Shown here one piece after another: positions 49,501 through 60,243 of a stretch of DNA of 64,000 bases. The notes beneath the pieces are model-generated. The model was given only the letters and a program-made list of their open reading frames with translations, was not told the DNA's origin and did not search any database. The translations under genes and the position numbers were made by a program. The stretch spans positions 496,001-560,000 of the forward strand of contig JAAXNY010000016.1 of the NCBI GenBank assembly GCA_013420905.1. The letters run 5' to 3'. Numbering within the stretch: position 1 is the first letter of the stretch; every line of letters starts with the position of its first letter. Source of the stretch: Collybia mongolica. Taxonomy: Eukaryota; Basidiomycota; Agaricomycetes; Agaricales; Clitocybaceae.

Positions 49501-51337
49501 AACATGATATGTGCTGCAGGTTGTGAGTGGCTAGTACTTCTCTGCACCTGTAGGCTCAACTAAAATGTGGCTTGATATGTGCTACAGAGAGTAAGTAACT
49601 GTATTTATCTGCTATTGCAGGTTAAATTAATATGTGGTTTGATGTATGTTACAGGAAGTAAGTGGCTGTGCTTCTCTGTATTTGTAGAACCAACTGACAT
49701 GTAGCTTGATGTATACTACAGAGTGTAAGTAACTGTATTTTTCTGTATTTGTAGGTCCAACTGACATGTGGCTGAATATACACAACAGAAAGTGAGTGGC
49801 TATGCTTTTTTGTACTTGCGGGTTCTACTAATATAGGGCTTGATGTGTACTGTAGGAAGTATGTGACTGTGCTTTTCAGCATTTGTAGGCTCAACTCATA
49901 TGTGGCTTGATATATGGTACAGAGAGTAAGTGGCTGTGCTTTTTGCATCTATAGGCCCAGCTGACATGTAGTTGGATGCATCCTATAGTTTGTAAGTAGC
50001 TGTACTTTTGCCTTATAGACCCAACTGACATGTACATAACTGGATATATGCTACAGAGAGTGAGTGGCTGTGCTTTGTTAAGCTTGTAGGTCCAACTAAT
50101 AATGTGTACTGCAGGAAGTGAGTAGCTATGCTTCTCTGCATCTGCAGGCCCAATTCATGTGTAACTTGATATATGTTGCAGAAAGTGAGTGACTGCACTT
50201 TGTAGATCTATAGGATCAACTGACATATGGCTTAGTATATGCTGCAGAGAGGGAGTAACTATACTTCTCTGTATCTGTAGGCTCAACTGACATGTAGCTT
50301 GGTGTGTACTGCAGGCAGTGAGTGGCTGTACTCCTCTGTGTTTAAAGGTCTAGCAAATATGTGGCCTGATATGTACTGCAGGATGTAAGCAACTGTGCTT
50401 CTCTGCCTTTATAAGTCCAACTGATATGTGGTCTGATGTATGCTGCAGGAAGTGAGTAACAGTGCCTCTCTGCATATGTAGGCTTAACTGACATGTGTTT
50501 TTATGTGATGCAGAGTGTGAGTATTTCTTTTTGTAATTCTATGAATCTGAATCACTACTAATGTTATATGTATACTAGATTGTAAGTTGCCAATGACTAC
50601 AACTTTTTCTTTATGGTTTTATATCTTTTATCTTTGGACATTCTAAACAGGAAGTATGACTTAACCATTCATGAATTTTATATTCAGAGCTCACTATTCC
50701 TTGTTCTAGCAAATTATTGGTTCAACTGCTGTTGAAAATTCTCTCAAAGCTCTGGTTAGCTATTTCTATATTTATCAACTTATTTATTCTCATTTATAAT
50801 CTCTTAGATAGCAAGCTTTGAGCCTACCCCATTATCTACCCAACTTGTTCTTCTTTGTTCTGGTTTGCCAGCCTTATTATGACCTTGATTATTGCATTGA
50901 TATAGCTTTTACAGCACTCCCTATTATTGCACTACACCTTTCTATAGTTTGGTCTACCAAACAAGTTTTGGCAGATGATATTCCTACTGCTATTGCAGTC
51001 TATCAACTTTCCCCATGCTCATCCAAGGTCATCCATGCTGTCCAAAAGGTGCTTTCTGAATATCCTGTCTCTGTTTCTGACCTGCACAGGTATATTCAAT
51101 TTTTGCACCTTTTCCAATATATGTATCTAATAGTACTTTTGTAACAGACATTCTGATGCTCTGTGCAAACTGCTTTTACCCATCATCTTGGAAAACCAAT
51201 TGGGTAAGCCACAATCACATACCTATGTATTTCAGCATTTTAATGTTTTTCTATTTTTGATGGATAAGACTGAATTCTTAAACATCAGTGCATGGAATTC
51301 TATATTGAGAAGAAAGGCCAGAGATAATTCTTTATGA
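46521..51337 (+). CDS. P-loop G-domain GTPase with a microexon-array coiled coil
   Basis: Exons 1-7 (46521-46733, 46783-46815, 46873-47045, 47102-47181, 47230-47421, 47473-47608, 47659-47761) encode a TRAFAC-type G domain: G1 IIGGANAGKTT, G3 HDSCGFEAGG, G4 LTKCEAL, then LQEMDKPEKGCQGLV. Exon 8 (47816-47881) reads VAHQNFEISQQIDIIMGNSYS. It is followed by 42 exons of 3 nt each (47946-50653), giving a charged Leu-rich stretch. After the array come TAVENSLKAL, YYDLDYCIDIAFTALPIIALHL, DDIPTAIAVYQLSPC and HSDALCKLLLPIILENQLG. Phase does not match by one base at the exon 7/8 junction, after the array and near 50860. The gene may therefore be damaged, or the sequence may carry small errors. G-domain proteins of this kind are abundant in agaricomycetes; the role is unknown. 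The 3' end (51337) is tentative. Confidence 0.75.
47882..50709 (+). repeat. Array of 43 intron-like units separated by 3-nt microexons
   Basis: Each unit runs GTGAGTGGCTGTGCTTCTCT... to ...GCTGCAG, with CCAACTGACAT or similar (CTRAY) about 30 nt before the acceptor. Lengths are 55-69 nt, mostly 63-64. The separators (possible exons) start at 47946, 48013, 48071, 48138, 48205, 48271, 48338, 48403, 48470, 48536, 48603, 48670, 48737, 48805, 48872, 48938, 48998, 49064, 49133, 49200, 49267, 49333, 49397, 49460, 49520, 49588, 49655, 49722, 49789, 49856, 49923, 49989, 50057, 50115, 50182, 50248, 50315, 50382, 50449, 50514, 50579 and 50651; each is exactly 3 nt. Units 1-40 are homologous to each other; 41-43 are not, yet keep the 3-nt spacing. 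Three donors are GCAAGT (47949, 48208, 49400). Donor 50251 is GG, and the acceptor at 49063 is TG. Confidence 0.9.
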
Positions 51338-51704
51338 TGCCAAGCTATCTGTTTGGAAGCTACAATTGCTATTTTTTTGTATTCTTTCAAATATGTATAT
51401 TGATTGGGTTTTCATGATATTTGATATTGCCTATTGTTATAAGTAGTATAAGGTGTTTGCATGTATAGCTTTTCAAGTAACAAAACTGCTTTTCACATAC
51501 TGATACTGATAGGTTCACTGCTATACTACATGATTGAGTGAGAAAGCAGCCCAAATGGTACATTGCATAACCAGCCACACCCCAATTGGAAAATATAGGC
51601 CTTGATTTTTCCCATGAGAGCCTCACCCACTGGAGACACCACATCTCACATCCTTAAGGACTGCCCTTGATATTCTAGAGCATCTAGACCTACCCTCTAT
51701 CTTT

Positions 51705-52557
51705 TGTAAGGGGCCATGTCACACTGAGTACCCAAAGGGAAGAGCAATATGAATGATGAACTCAGCCATACAGGGAAGGTGGTGTCAGAGAACTAAGTAG
51801 GCTTCATTGTGAGAGGGAGATACAGGCCCAGTGTATTACAAAGGTGCCACCTACAATTGGATGGCTCCATATATATAGGTACATTGGAAAATACTATGGA
51901 ATAATGTTGGAAGCCTATATCAGCCCACTATGATACAGATGTAACACATTAGTAAGAAGTAAACTAATAACAACAAAAGGGGGTAAGAGGGGTGTCACAG
52001 GGTAAGTGAGTCATGCCAAGGTATCTTGAGGTATACAGTGGCATATGAGTGAGTATATAATAACATGGGGTATATCTGTATAAGGGGAACACCCAATTCC
52101 ATGCACACAGCCCCAACTTCACACATCAGCATTGTAATCAGCATTCTGTATCAGCACTCACACTTGCACTTTGGCACTCACACTTACACATTGGCACTCA
52201 TGCTTGCATATTGGATTCCAGTTGGAGTACATTGGATTCCCATTGGAGCACATTGGTTCACTTGTAGTTAGTGTACACTATGATCCTGAGCCATGTGGCA
52301 ACAATGGGACTCCATGTCAATTGTTTAGGATACAGTAGGTATATAGTATGGAGACCCCTGGCAGAGGATCCTCAGAGTATTCTCTTTGGATTCCTCTGCT
52401 AGGTAAGTAGATAGCCTGTCACTTGACTTCTATAATATAACTTTGGATTCCTCTGCTAGATTATGCATTGGCTGACTTGGGTTCAGTGCAGCATGATGTA
52501 GGGTTGCCCTTACAATCTGAGCAATTAGATGTGGGGCAAGTATGCACTTCCCTTACA
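51705..52557 (+). repeat. LTR-B solo LTR, interrupted by LTR-C
   Basis: It starts TGTAAGGGGCCATGTCAC and ends CACTTCCCTTACA, with a perfect 5-bp duplication TCTTT (51700-51704 and 52558-52562). LTR-C sits inside it at 52079-52514. Confidence 0.9.
52079..52514 (+). repeat. LTR-C solo LTR
   Basis: It starts TATAAGGGGAACACCCAATT (TG mutated to TA) and ends GTAGGGTTGCCCTTACA. A perfect 5-bp duplication ATCTG flanks it (52074-52078 and 52515-52519), within LTR-B. Confidence 0.88.
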
Positions 52558-52863
52558 TCTTTGCTTTGCATGGTTGATGGGTTTCTTGTCAGACAACCCA
52601 AGTGCTTTTGTGTTTGATATGCCCTGATCCTAAGACAGGCCAGGAGCAATACACTGCATGAGATGTGGGAGACATAGGGTGCGCCCATTTGCTTCCTATC
52701 CTCATTGGGATAATTACTGAAAGGATAACCTCTGGTCCAGTCCTGTAGTAGTGCACTGCTATGGGAGTCCAAACCCCTGGTGCATCATTTGGTGCTGTTT
52801 TATATGGAGATCCAACTCCTGTTCCACCTGGCTTGACCTTTTTTTTCCCCCTCAAAAACCCTT

Positions 52864-53289
52864 TGGAAGGGGCAACATCACACCAAGTGTCCCAAGGGGA
52901 GAGCAATATGAATGGTGAACTCAGCTATACAGGAAAGGGGGCACCAGAGGACTAAGCAGGCTTCATTGTGAGAGGGAGATCCAGGCCTAGTTTATTACAA
53001 AGGTGCTGTCCACAATTGGAAGGCCCCATCTATATAAATACATTGTAAAAATACTAAAAGAGTAAGTTGGAAACCTATATCAGCCTGCTAGAGCTGTACA
53101 AATAGTCTGGGGGTAAACCATCAGTAAGAAGTAAACTACTAGCTGTGAAAGAGGTAAGGGATATGTCACAAGGTAGGTAGTATTACACCAAGATAGTCTC
53201 AAGGTGTACGGTGGCATATGGGTGTATATACAATAAAGCAAGACACATCCAAGTAACTAGATGTGGGATATGTATGTACTCCCCTTACA
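52864..53289 (+). repeat. LTR-B solo LTR
   Basis: A full-length copy from TGGAAGGGGCAACATCAC to GTACTCCCCTTACA. The flanks (CCCTT and CCTTT) are not a perfect duplication. Confidence 0.75.
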
Positions 53290-53361
53290 CCTTTATACTG
53301 TGGTATATAGTACAGTTGAAGTTGTGGGAAAAAGAAAATAATTGCACAAATATAGAACTAT

Positions 53362-53782
53362 TGTAAAGGGAGCACTAGTTTTCCCCCATCTACACTTGGA
53401 CTAACATTGCACTATCATATGTATGTCTCCATATGCTACCATACATCTGACTTTGGTGTAATCCTACTAACCTTGTAACCCCATCCCTTACCCCTTTTGT
53501 GAACAGTACATTTACTCCTTACAGGCACCTTAACCAGTACACTGTTGCACACCCAGGCAGGCCTGTATCATATTCCAAAGTATCTCCTTAATTTACCCAT
53601 TAATGTACTGTATATAGCTGGTGCTTGTCCTTTGGGGTCTGCACCTTTGCAACACCTTAGGTCCAGGTCATCCTTGTGCAACTAAGCTGCCTTCATCCTG
53701 AATGCCCCCTTCCCTACATGGTTGATCTTGCCATGCACATCACCCTCCCTTGGATAGTGCATGGTTGAGGTTGCTCCTTAGC
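53362..53782 (-). repeat. LTR-B solo LTR, degenerate
   Basis: An inverted LTR-B-like sequence from TGTAAAGGGAGCAC to about GCTCCTTAGCA. It is more diverged than the other copies, so its boundaries are approximate. Confidence 0.6.
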
Positions 53783-54479
53783 AAAATTGGCTTTCCACAG
53801 ACTCCAACACCCATTGTTGCTGACAATCAAGGATAAATCTTCATTGGATCCAGCTGAGTCCAAGATTATTGCTCCAAGCACATCAATATCCAGAATCATT
53901 ATATCTGTGAGAATGTCAAAAATGGAAACATCATGGTTTTCAATATTGAAGGTACCAAGAATCCCAGGCATGTTCACTAAGAAACTTCCCAAGGACAATT
54001 TCCTTGAGTTTTACTCACCATACAATCAAAGAAATAGACTTACTTGATTGAGGAGTGTTGAAATTTGCTCTTCCCAATATTACATGACCACATAGTCTGT
54101 GTACCATTATCACTGATAGTCCATGTGCATTCCCTAATTACTGTATGTACAAGTGGTTAACACCACTCTAATATAATGTTTTATATGTCCTCTCACTGCA
54201 GCTAAGCTAATAGCTCCAAAGTAAGATTGAAAAAGCCAGTAGTACAATTATATAGCTAGATTACTGTAAGGGGAATGCCCAATTCCACACATACCACCCC
54301 AACTTTGCACATTGGTATTGGCATCAGAGATTGGTATTGCACACCCACACATCAGCACTCACACCCACATATCAGATTCCAGTTGGAGTACCTTGGCTCA
54401 CTTGTAGATAGTGTACATTACAGTGACCCTGAGTCATGGGGCAACAATGGGACTTCATAGCTATTGTCTAGAATAGGTA

Positions 54480-57345
54480 AGGTAGCAGACACTAGGAACC
54501 AACACCCTTATGTAATCTGGTTAGTAAGCACCAAACCACACAAAAATCAACCTCGAGAAGAAAAAAAAAAATCCAGGTGGCAAAATGTAGTGAAAAGGTC
54601 ATCATTAGGGTGGATTATAGGTATTAGTTGTAGCTACACTATCTACATTACTTTAGTTTAGATATATAATCAGTGTATGACTTTTTCAGCTCAGCAAGAA
54701 TGCTCGGAGGGAGAACGCAATGGCCATGATACTTCCAATTTGCCCAAACAGCTTCAGGGCCTGAAAGCTCCTGCCAATACGCACTTATAAAATATGCAGA
54801 TCGATTAGCATACCTACATTAGCATCGGATTCATGAATGTAAAGCAAAAGGTATGAAGCAGACATGACTTACCATTTGATCAACATGAGATCTACATCAT
54901 CAAGGCAAGCCTTCACATTACTCTCCATCTTGTCAATGTTTGATGTTCAAGGACTGTTCCGATAGATGAGTTTTGCTCGGCCCCAATATTGCTTGATGAA
55001 ATTGAGCTCGCAGTGGTATTTTGGATAGAAATCACAAACATGACCCTGTGAGGTGATGAGTTCCTCAAGCTGTGACTTTTGCAACACAAAATCCAGTTGT
55101 GTAAACAAAAGCCAGCAGCAGCAACAGTCAGTTTCTCCAGCTACACACTTGAAACCTTTGCATTGTGAGAGAAGCCCCTTCTTTGGCCAAAGACTGCATT
55201 CTCAGATGATCAGCTCCATACCTTTGAACAATCCTGGCATGGTGGGATGGTCATCAGGGAAGTAGAAGTTTTGGAAAGTATCGTCATCCCTGAAAAATGT
55301 TGTTCTCATTTTCAGTCCACCCTTGTGATGCCGCCATGTCTTGTGGGGGTTTTTGGGCATCTTGTGTGCTGAGAGCACATCCTGTGCACATTTTTGATGG
55401 CTCGGCACATTATTGAACAAAAACAATCCTGTGGCAAAACCATTTGTGTGTGCTTCAAAAATATTGATTGCATGATCAACTTGCTGGATCAGATCCTCAG
55501 CTGTGAACCATCCATCTCAATTTTTACCAGCCTTGCATGTGAGTGGGATCAGCATCAATCTCAGGCTGCCATCAACTCACTCATCTCCATGCCGTAAATG
55601 TCCCCAATCTGGAACCAGGAAGTTGGACACCATCAAAGAAACCCCCTTGCCCTTCTGTTTGGCAACTGACTTCTCTGTGGCATGTGCCCACTTTGTTTTT
55701 CGATGGTCATTTGCATAAAATGTTGATTTGTTGTGGGTAATAAGGTAGAGGCGGAACCAACCTGTCTCTGTAACATGAAATCCTGGAGGAGTGGGAAGTT
55801 TATTTCCATTGTTATCAAACATAATGAATTGCTTTTCATATTCCTTCCAGCATTTGATGAAGCCTTTGCGGTATTCAACAACATCTTCATGCTCGTGCCC
55901 GTCAATATACATCCCTTTCGAGGTTTGTGTATACCGCCAATTCAGCCTCTGCAACCACTGCTGTGCTGTCTGAGCAGAGATCCCACAGGCCTTTGTTCCA
56001 AGGTGCTCTTGAACTTTGGGGGTTGTGACATAATTAACAATATCTTGGGCTCAGATGTAGCCCTTCTGGGAGGTTTGCATGAGGTAGTTTTGAATACCTT
56101 GGGAAAAGTCTTCATCTTTGAGGATTGACAAATGGTATGTTCCATAACAATGCAGGGGTAATTTCTCGCAGTGCAGGAATGTGCAAATCCAGGAGCAAAG
56201 TCTTTGTGCATAATAAATTCCATGTCCTGCTGCCTTGGCTGAAAGTACAGATGCCTCACGCCATGAGTATGACAGCTGGGGATCCATGTACAAGTTAAGT
56301 GTGCCAACCATGCCCACAATCCAGCGTTGAAAGAATGGATCAAGTTTCCTATCTCGGCTTTTGATAGTGAGTGATGCCTTTGCTCTTCTCAACACGGGAA
56401 AGTCTTTGTAACTCAATCCATTTAACAGGACATCTGTTCAAGTCTCAGAACTATTATTGCATGGAACTGCTTTGTGTTTCATCACATCAAGAAGCTCTTG
56501 TACATGTTGTCAAGCTATTTGCTCCGGGCGCTCATTAGTATGTCCTGTGGCATGTTCCGCCTTGAATAATTTGTGGTGAGTAATGTCCCAGGAAAGATTA
56601 TCTCAATGTACTCACAACAACTTCCTCCAGAACCTCTGGCCTTTCCTCTAGGCTTTTGCATGCAAATATATTATCAATATGCTCTTCAATATTTATTTCA
56701 GGCATGTACCCATCCTTGTCCTCATGTTTGTCTTCATCATTGGTGCCTTGAATTGATGTGCATTCCTTTTTTGTGAAGAATGTACTGATTAGCTGCTGCC
56801 CCGTCATAGCAAGTGCCCGCCTTTTCTGTGCATAATGTTGCTTTTTCTGCACTGAGTTTTTCATATAGTGTCGCTTCCTCTTTGGCTTAAGCTTGGCAGC
56901 TTCATGTTCAAGTTTGATTGCAACAGCCTGTGCCTCTGATAGGATTGCCAAAAACTGCAAGATGTCTGCTTCAGTCTGGAGCTTGGCAAGATCATCTTCA
57001 CCAAACTCACTCCTCCTCCCTCTGCTGGCTGGGGTTGACCACATGACTGCTTATGTAAGCTGAAAAAAAAAGTTGTCCCCAAAAACCTTCCCCCTTCCAA
57101 GAATGTATTCTTGTCAAAACAAAGCATTCTGGAGCTTTTTCTATTTCAAAAATTTCAAGCTCAATATCTCCCTCATAAAGTGACATTTTTTCAAAAGGAA
57201 AGCTGGACAGGATGTACTAGGGTAGTAACAATGTATCCCCAGACACATTCACATATAATAAGCATTTGTGTTGTGGCTATTGAGAACGGCGGCAAGGGCA
57301 AGTATTGCTTATGTAAGGGGTGTTGGTTCCTAGTGTCCGCTACCT
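54480..57345 (-). mobile_element. IS630/Tc1-mariner-like transposon (dead)
   Basis: The inverted ends begin AGGTAGCRGACACTAGGAAC and continue with CAACACCC, flanked by TA duplications (54478-54479 and 57346-57347) inside LTR-C. It carries the broken transposase described next. Confidence 0.85.
54940..57044 (-). pseudogene. Broken DDE transposase of the agaricomycete IS630-like group
   Basis: Read on the minus strand from 57044: an N-terminal basic region (KPKRKRHYMKNSVQKKQHYA), then SYKDFPVLRRAKASLTI, QRLNWRYTQTSKGMYIDGHE, YRKGFIKCWKEYEKQF and THNKSTFYANDHRKTKWAHA. After a stop near 55577 come FLFNNVPSHQ (Asp replaced by Asn in the expected FDNAPSHQ), FYFPDDHPTMPGLFKGMELI and, at the end, CDFYPKYHCELNFIKQYWG, where the catalytic Glu of LNFIEQYW is Lys. 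Stops, frame changes and two lost catalytic acids show that it cannot work. The family is assigned from memory of closely similar fungal proteins. Confidence 0.8.
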
Positions 57346-57464
57346 TAATATAGGATAGGGACCCTTGGCAGAGGATCCCCAGAGTACCCCCTTTGGATTC
57401 CTCTGCTAGATTACACATTGGCTGACTTGGGGTCAGCATTGTGTGACATAGGGTTGCCCTTTCA

Positions 57465-58873
57465 ATTAGTACATCCACTGTGCTCATACCTTATCAATAA
57501 TCAAGGCTTATATTATGTCCATTATTTACAGACTGCATGGATGGCAAGGAACACTTGATGATCAACTGAAAGAAAATATTGCACAATTGATATGCCTGAT
57601 TGATAATGGGGGTGGGTAATGCTTAGTAATTTTGCATACTGATGCAAATAACCACTGGTAAATAAACTTAATTGGACCATAAATAGACTAACAAATTCAC
57701 TGGAGAGAATGGTTTTGCATTTTCCAGCTTCCACAATCACTTTAAACACTCAATTCAAAGACAAACTAACTCAGAATTTTACTCCCAACAAAATGTTAAA
57801 TACAGATCTTTTGAAATCTTTTTCTTTTGTAGATAAGTTGTGCCAAGCAGTGCTGTTCTGACACATTGCTGCAACAGCCAGAAAATCTGGATTTAACAAA
57901 TTGTAGTCTTAATGTGTAGGAACAAGATTGACCAATGACTCAAGACCTAAAAATGAGCCTCTGACAATATAAAGTTAAAGGACTACTTGCAAGGATCTAC
58001 ATTGTTTTTGACTTTATAAGATAGTGGTTCAATAAAATGTATATCTGTATTCAAAAACATATTCTCCTAGTGTATATGGAAAAGTTTCATTAATGGTATG
58101 AGAGGTGGTGGTAAGTATCTGCAAAATGTGTTCCACATCCACTCATGTGCACCACAGTGCATGCGCAATCATCATGGCACAGCCACATCTAAATCAGCAA
58201 ATCAGCAGCTCCTGCCATGCCAATGCTTTCCAACTGCCTGAACAGTGGAAATCCTGAATAAATATAAAGCATGTACTTTATCATAAAGGACAGACAGCCC
58301 TCAGTGTGTGTTAAGCACTGGAATATACCCCAGAAGAGCTGTGGGTCAATCAATAATATTACTGATCAGTGAAATTTCATCAGTACACAAAATTACTAAG
58401 CATTGCCCATCCCCATTGATAAGCCATAATCCAGACCCCTCCTTATAACCAAATATAAATAAATAATAAGAGAAATACAGCCAAGGTGAACAATGAAGAG
58501 AAGGTGTGTAATGGTCCAAGATGTGTCTGTACTAAGACCAGGTTGTTGGTTTGCTGTAACATTATTCTTGTATGAGGTTGAAGCTAGGTGTATATATATA
58601 TAATTTCATTAGTGCAGACTATCCATGCCATACAGGCATATGTCATATGCATGCACAAAGCTTAGCATTCATATGTCAGCAGCCTTGTCAAACTAGCAGG
58701 AATTTGGGTGAAGGGTTTATAAAATATCCTAACAAAAGCTACATTCACATAAATACCATGTTTCATTTTTACCTCACTTTATCATTAACTAGTTCTGGCA
58801 TTCTGTTCTTCAAAATAATGTGTCATTCTCAACCCAGATCTTTTGCTTAAGAATGATTTTTGGGGGTAGTGGG
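57465..58873. other. AT-rich interval, no gene
   Basis: No recognisable exon or repeat family beyond low-complexity AT sequence. The last eight bases (58866-58873) are the left target duplication of the hAT element. Confidence 0.45.
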
Positions 58874-58960
58874 TAGGGCTGCGCACCATAACTGTACATG
58901 ACAGCTGTATGGCCGTAATTGTACAGGTCCCAATACTGTACCATTGGGGCAAAAGATGTA

Positions 58961-60074
58961 CAGTAGGCAACAAAACCATTTCAATGTTTTCACATTCTGT
59001 AAAGATGCATCCATATGTCAGAAAATAAAAATTGGAAAAATATGAAAAAATTACAGAAGCTGCATTGATGTCATATAATGTTGCTTACATAATGTCTTTG
59101 CACCACTTCCATTTTTGGTAGCAAAATCACAGGATCATACAAGACCATCATTGAAACAGTTTTGTTGCCCATTGTAAAAAAAATAAGAAAGTGCTGAGAT
59201 CTTAACTGTAGTCACATGACTTTGTTTATTGTTTAATGTATTAAACAAAGTCATGTGACTTGCTCATGTTTTAGTATAAATACAGAGTGTTCAAGTGCTC
59301 TAATGCCCCCAAACACACTATGCAATCTCTTACCCCTGCTCAGCGCTCTCATGTCATCACACTGCTTGATGCAGGCAATTCTGGCCACCAGATCCACAAG
59401 ATCACTGGCTTCTCCATTGCTACTATCTCTAGGATCTGCTCTCAGTATCATTCTGAGCTCCCAAAGTCCTTTGGTGGCCATCCTTCCAAGCTCACTTCTG
59501 CCAATATTAGCTATGCAAAGTGCATCATTTGCATGGGCAAGGCTGATAATGCAGTCCAAGTCACCAAAGCTCTTCAAGATGTCACCAACCAATCCATTTC
59601 CTCCCAAACTATTCATTGCAACTTGAAAATGCATGGTTTATGGCCTGCAGTAAAATGAAAACAGCCTCTTCTCAAAACCTGTCATAGGAGGGATCAGTTG
59701 GACTTTGCAGAAAGGCACAAGGAGTGGACTCTGGAGGACTGGAAAAGGGTTATATGGTCTGATGAAACCAAAATTAATCATCTGGGGTCAGATGGAAGGA
59801 AATGGATCTGGAAAGAGGTAGGGGAGCAGTTGAGTGATAGGATTGTAGAGGGGACACTGATGTTTGGAGGTGGTAATGTGATGGTATGGGGCTGCATGGA
59901 TCATGTGATTTTGCTACCAAAAATGGAAGTGGTGCAAAGACATTATGTAAGCAACATTATATGACATCAATGCAGCTTCTGTAATTTTTTCATATTTTTC
60001 CAATTTTTATTTTCTGACATATGGATGCATCTTTACAGAATGTGAAAACATTGAAACGGTTTTGTTGCCTACTG
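58961..60074. mobile_element. Tc1-type transposon, family A copy 2 (internal deletion)
   Basis: It has the same termini as copy 1 (CAGTAGGCAACAAAAC), with TA duplications at 58959-58960 and 60075-60076. The central 1 kb is missing: sequence jumps at about 59898 from the transposase middle to the right end, so the inner inverted motif of the right end is also lost. Confidence 0.92.
59320..59964 (+). pseudogene. Transposase N-terminal half of Tc1-type family A
   Basis: It keeps what copy 1 lost: the start region and helix-turn-helix (MQSLTPAQRSHVITLLDAGN, then GHQIHKITGFSIATISRI) up to PAVK. The TGA shared with copy 1 follows, then DFAERHKEWTLEDWKRVIWSDETKIN with the first catalytic Asp. It ends at VMVWGCM, where the deletion removes the second Asp and the Glu. 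Confidence 0.9.
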
Positions 60075-60243
60075 TAGGTCAAATGGCCATACATAATACA
60101 GGCCATATACTATATCCAGCCATAGGATGATGGGTGGAAATGGCTGTCAATGGTTTGTGTTCACATGTGATCATGTGACCACTCAACATGACCAATTTCA
60201 AGATATCACTATCAACATGACTGAAATCTAAGGCTGTGGCTTC

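Larger units (their letters stand above)
54265..57464 (+). repeat. LTR-C solo LTR, interrupted by an IS630/Tc1-like element
   Basis: The left part (54265-54479) and right part (57346-57464) rebuild LTR-C as seen at 52079, from TGTAAGGGGAATGCCC to GGGTTGCCCTTTCA. The flanks ATTAC and ATTAG match at four of five positions. Confidence 0.8.

Noticed and set aside
48078..50198. Short open frames such as 48078-48281, 48777-49244 minus and 49649-49948 minus as genes
   Set aside because: They are periodic translations of the intron-unit repeat and share its 67-bp period; they have no start context or domain.
47882..50709. CRISPR-like array (regular 67-bp period with variable part)
   Set aside because: The variable part is 3 nt, the repeat is far too diverged, the organism is eukaryotic, and every repeat has intron signals.
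53714..53998. Minus-strand 94-codon frame as a gene
   Set aside because: It overlaps the end of a degenerate LTR-B and has no recognised domain or neighbouring exons.
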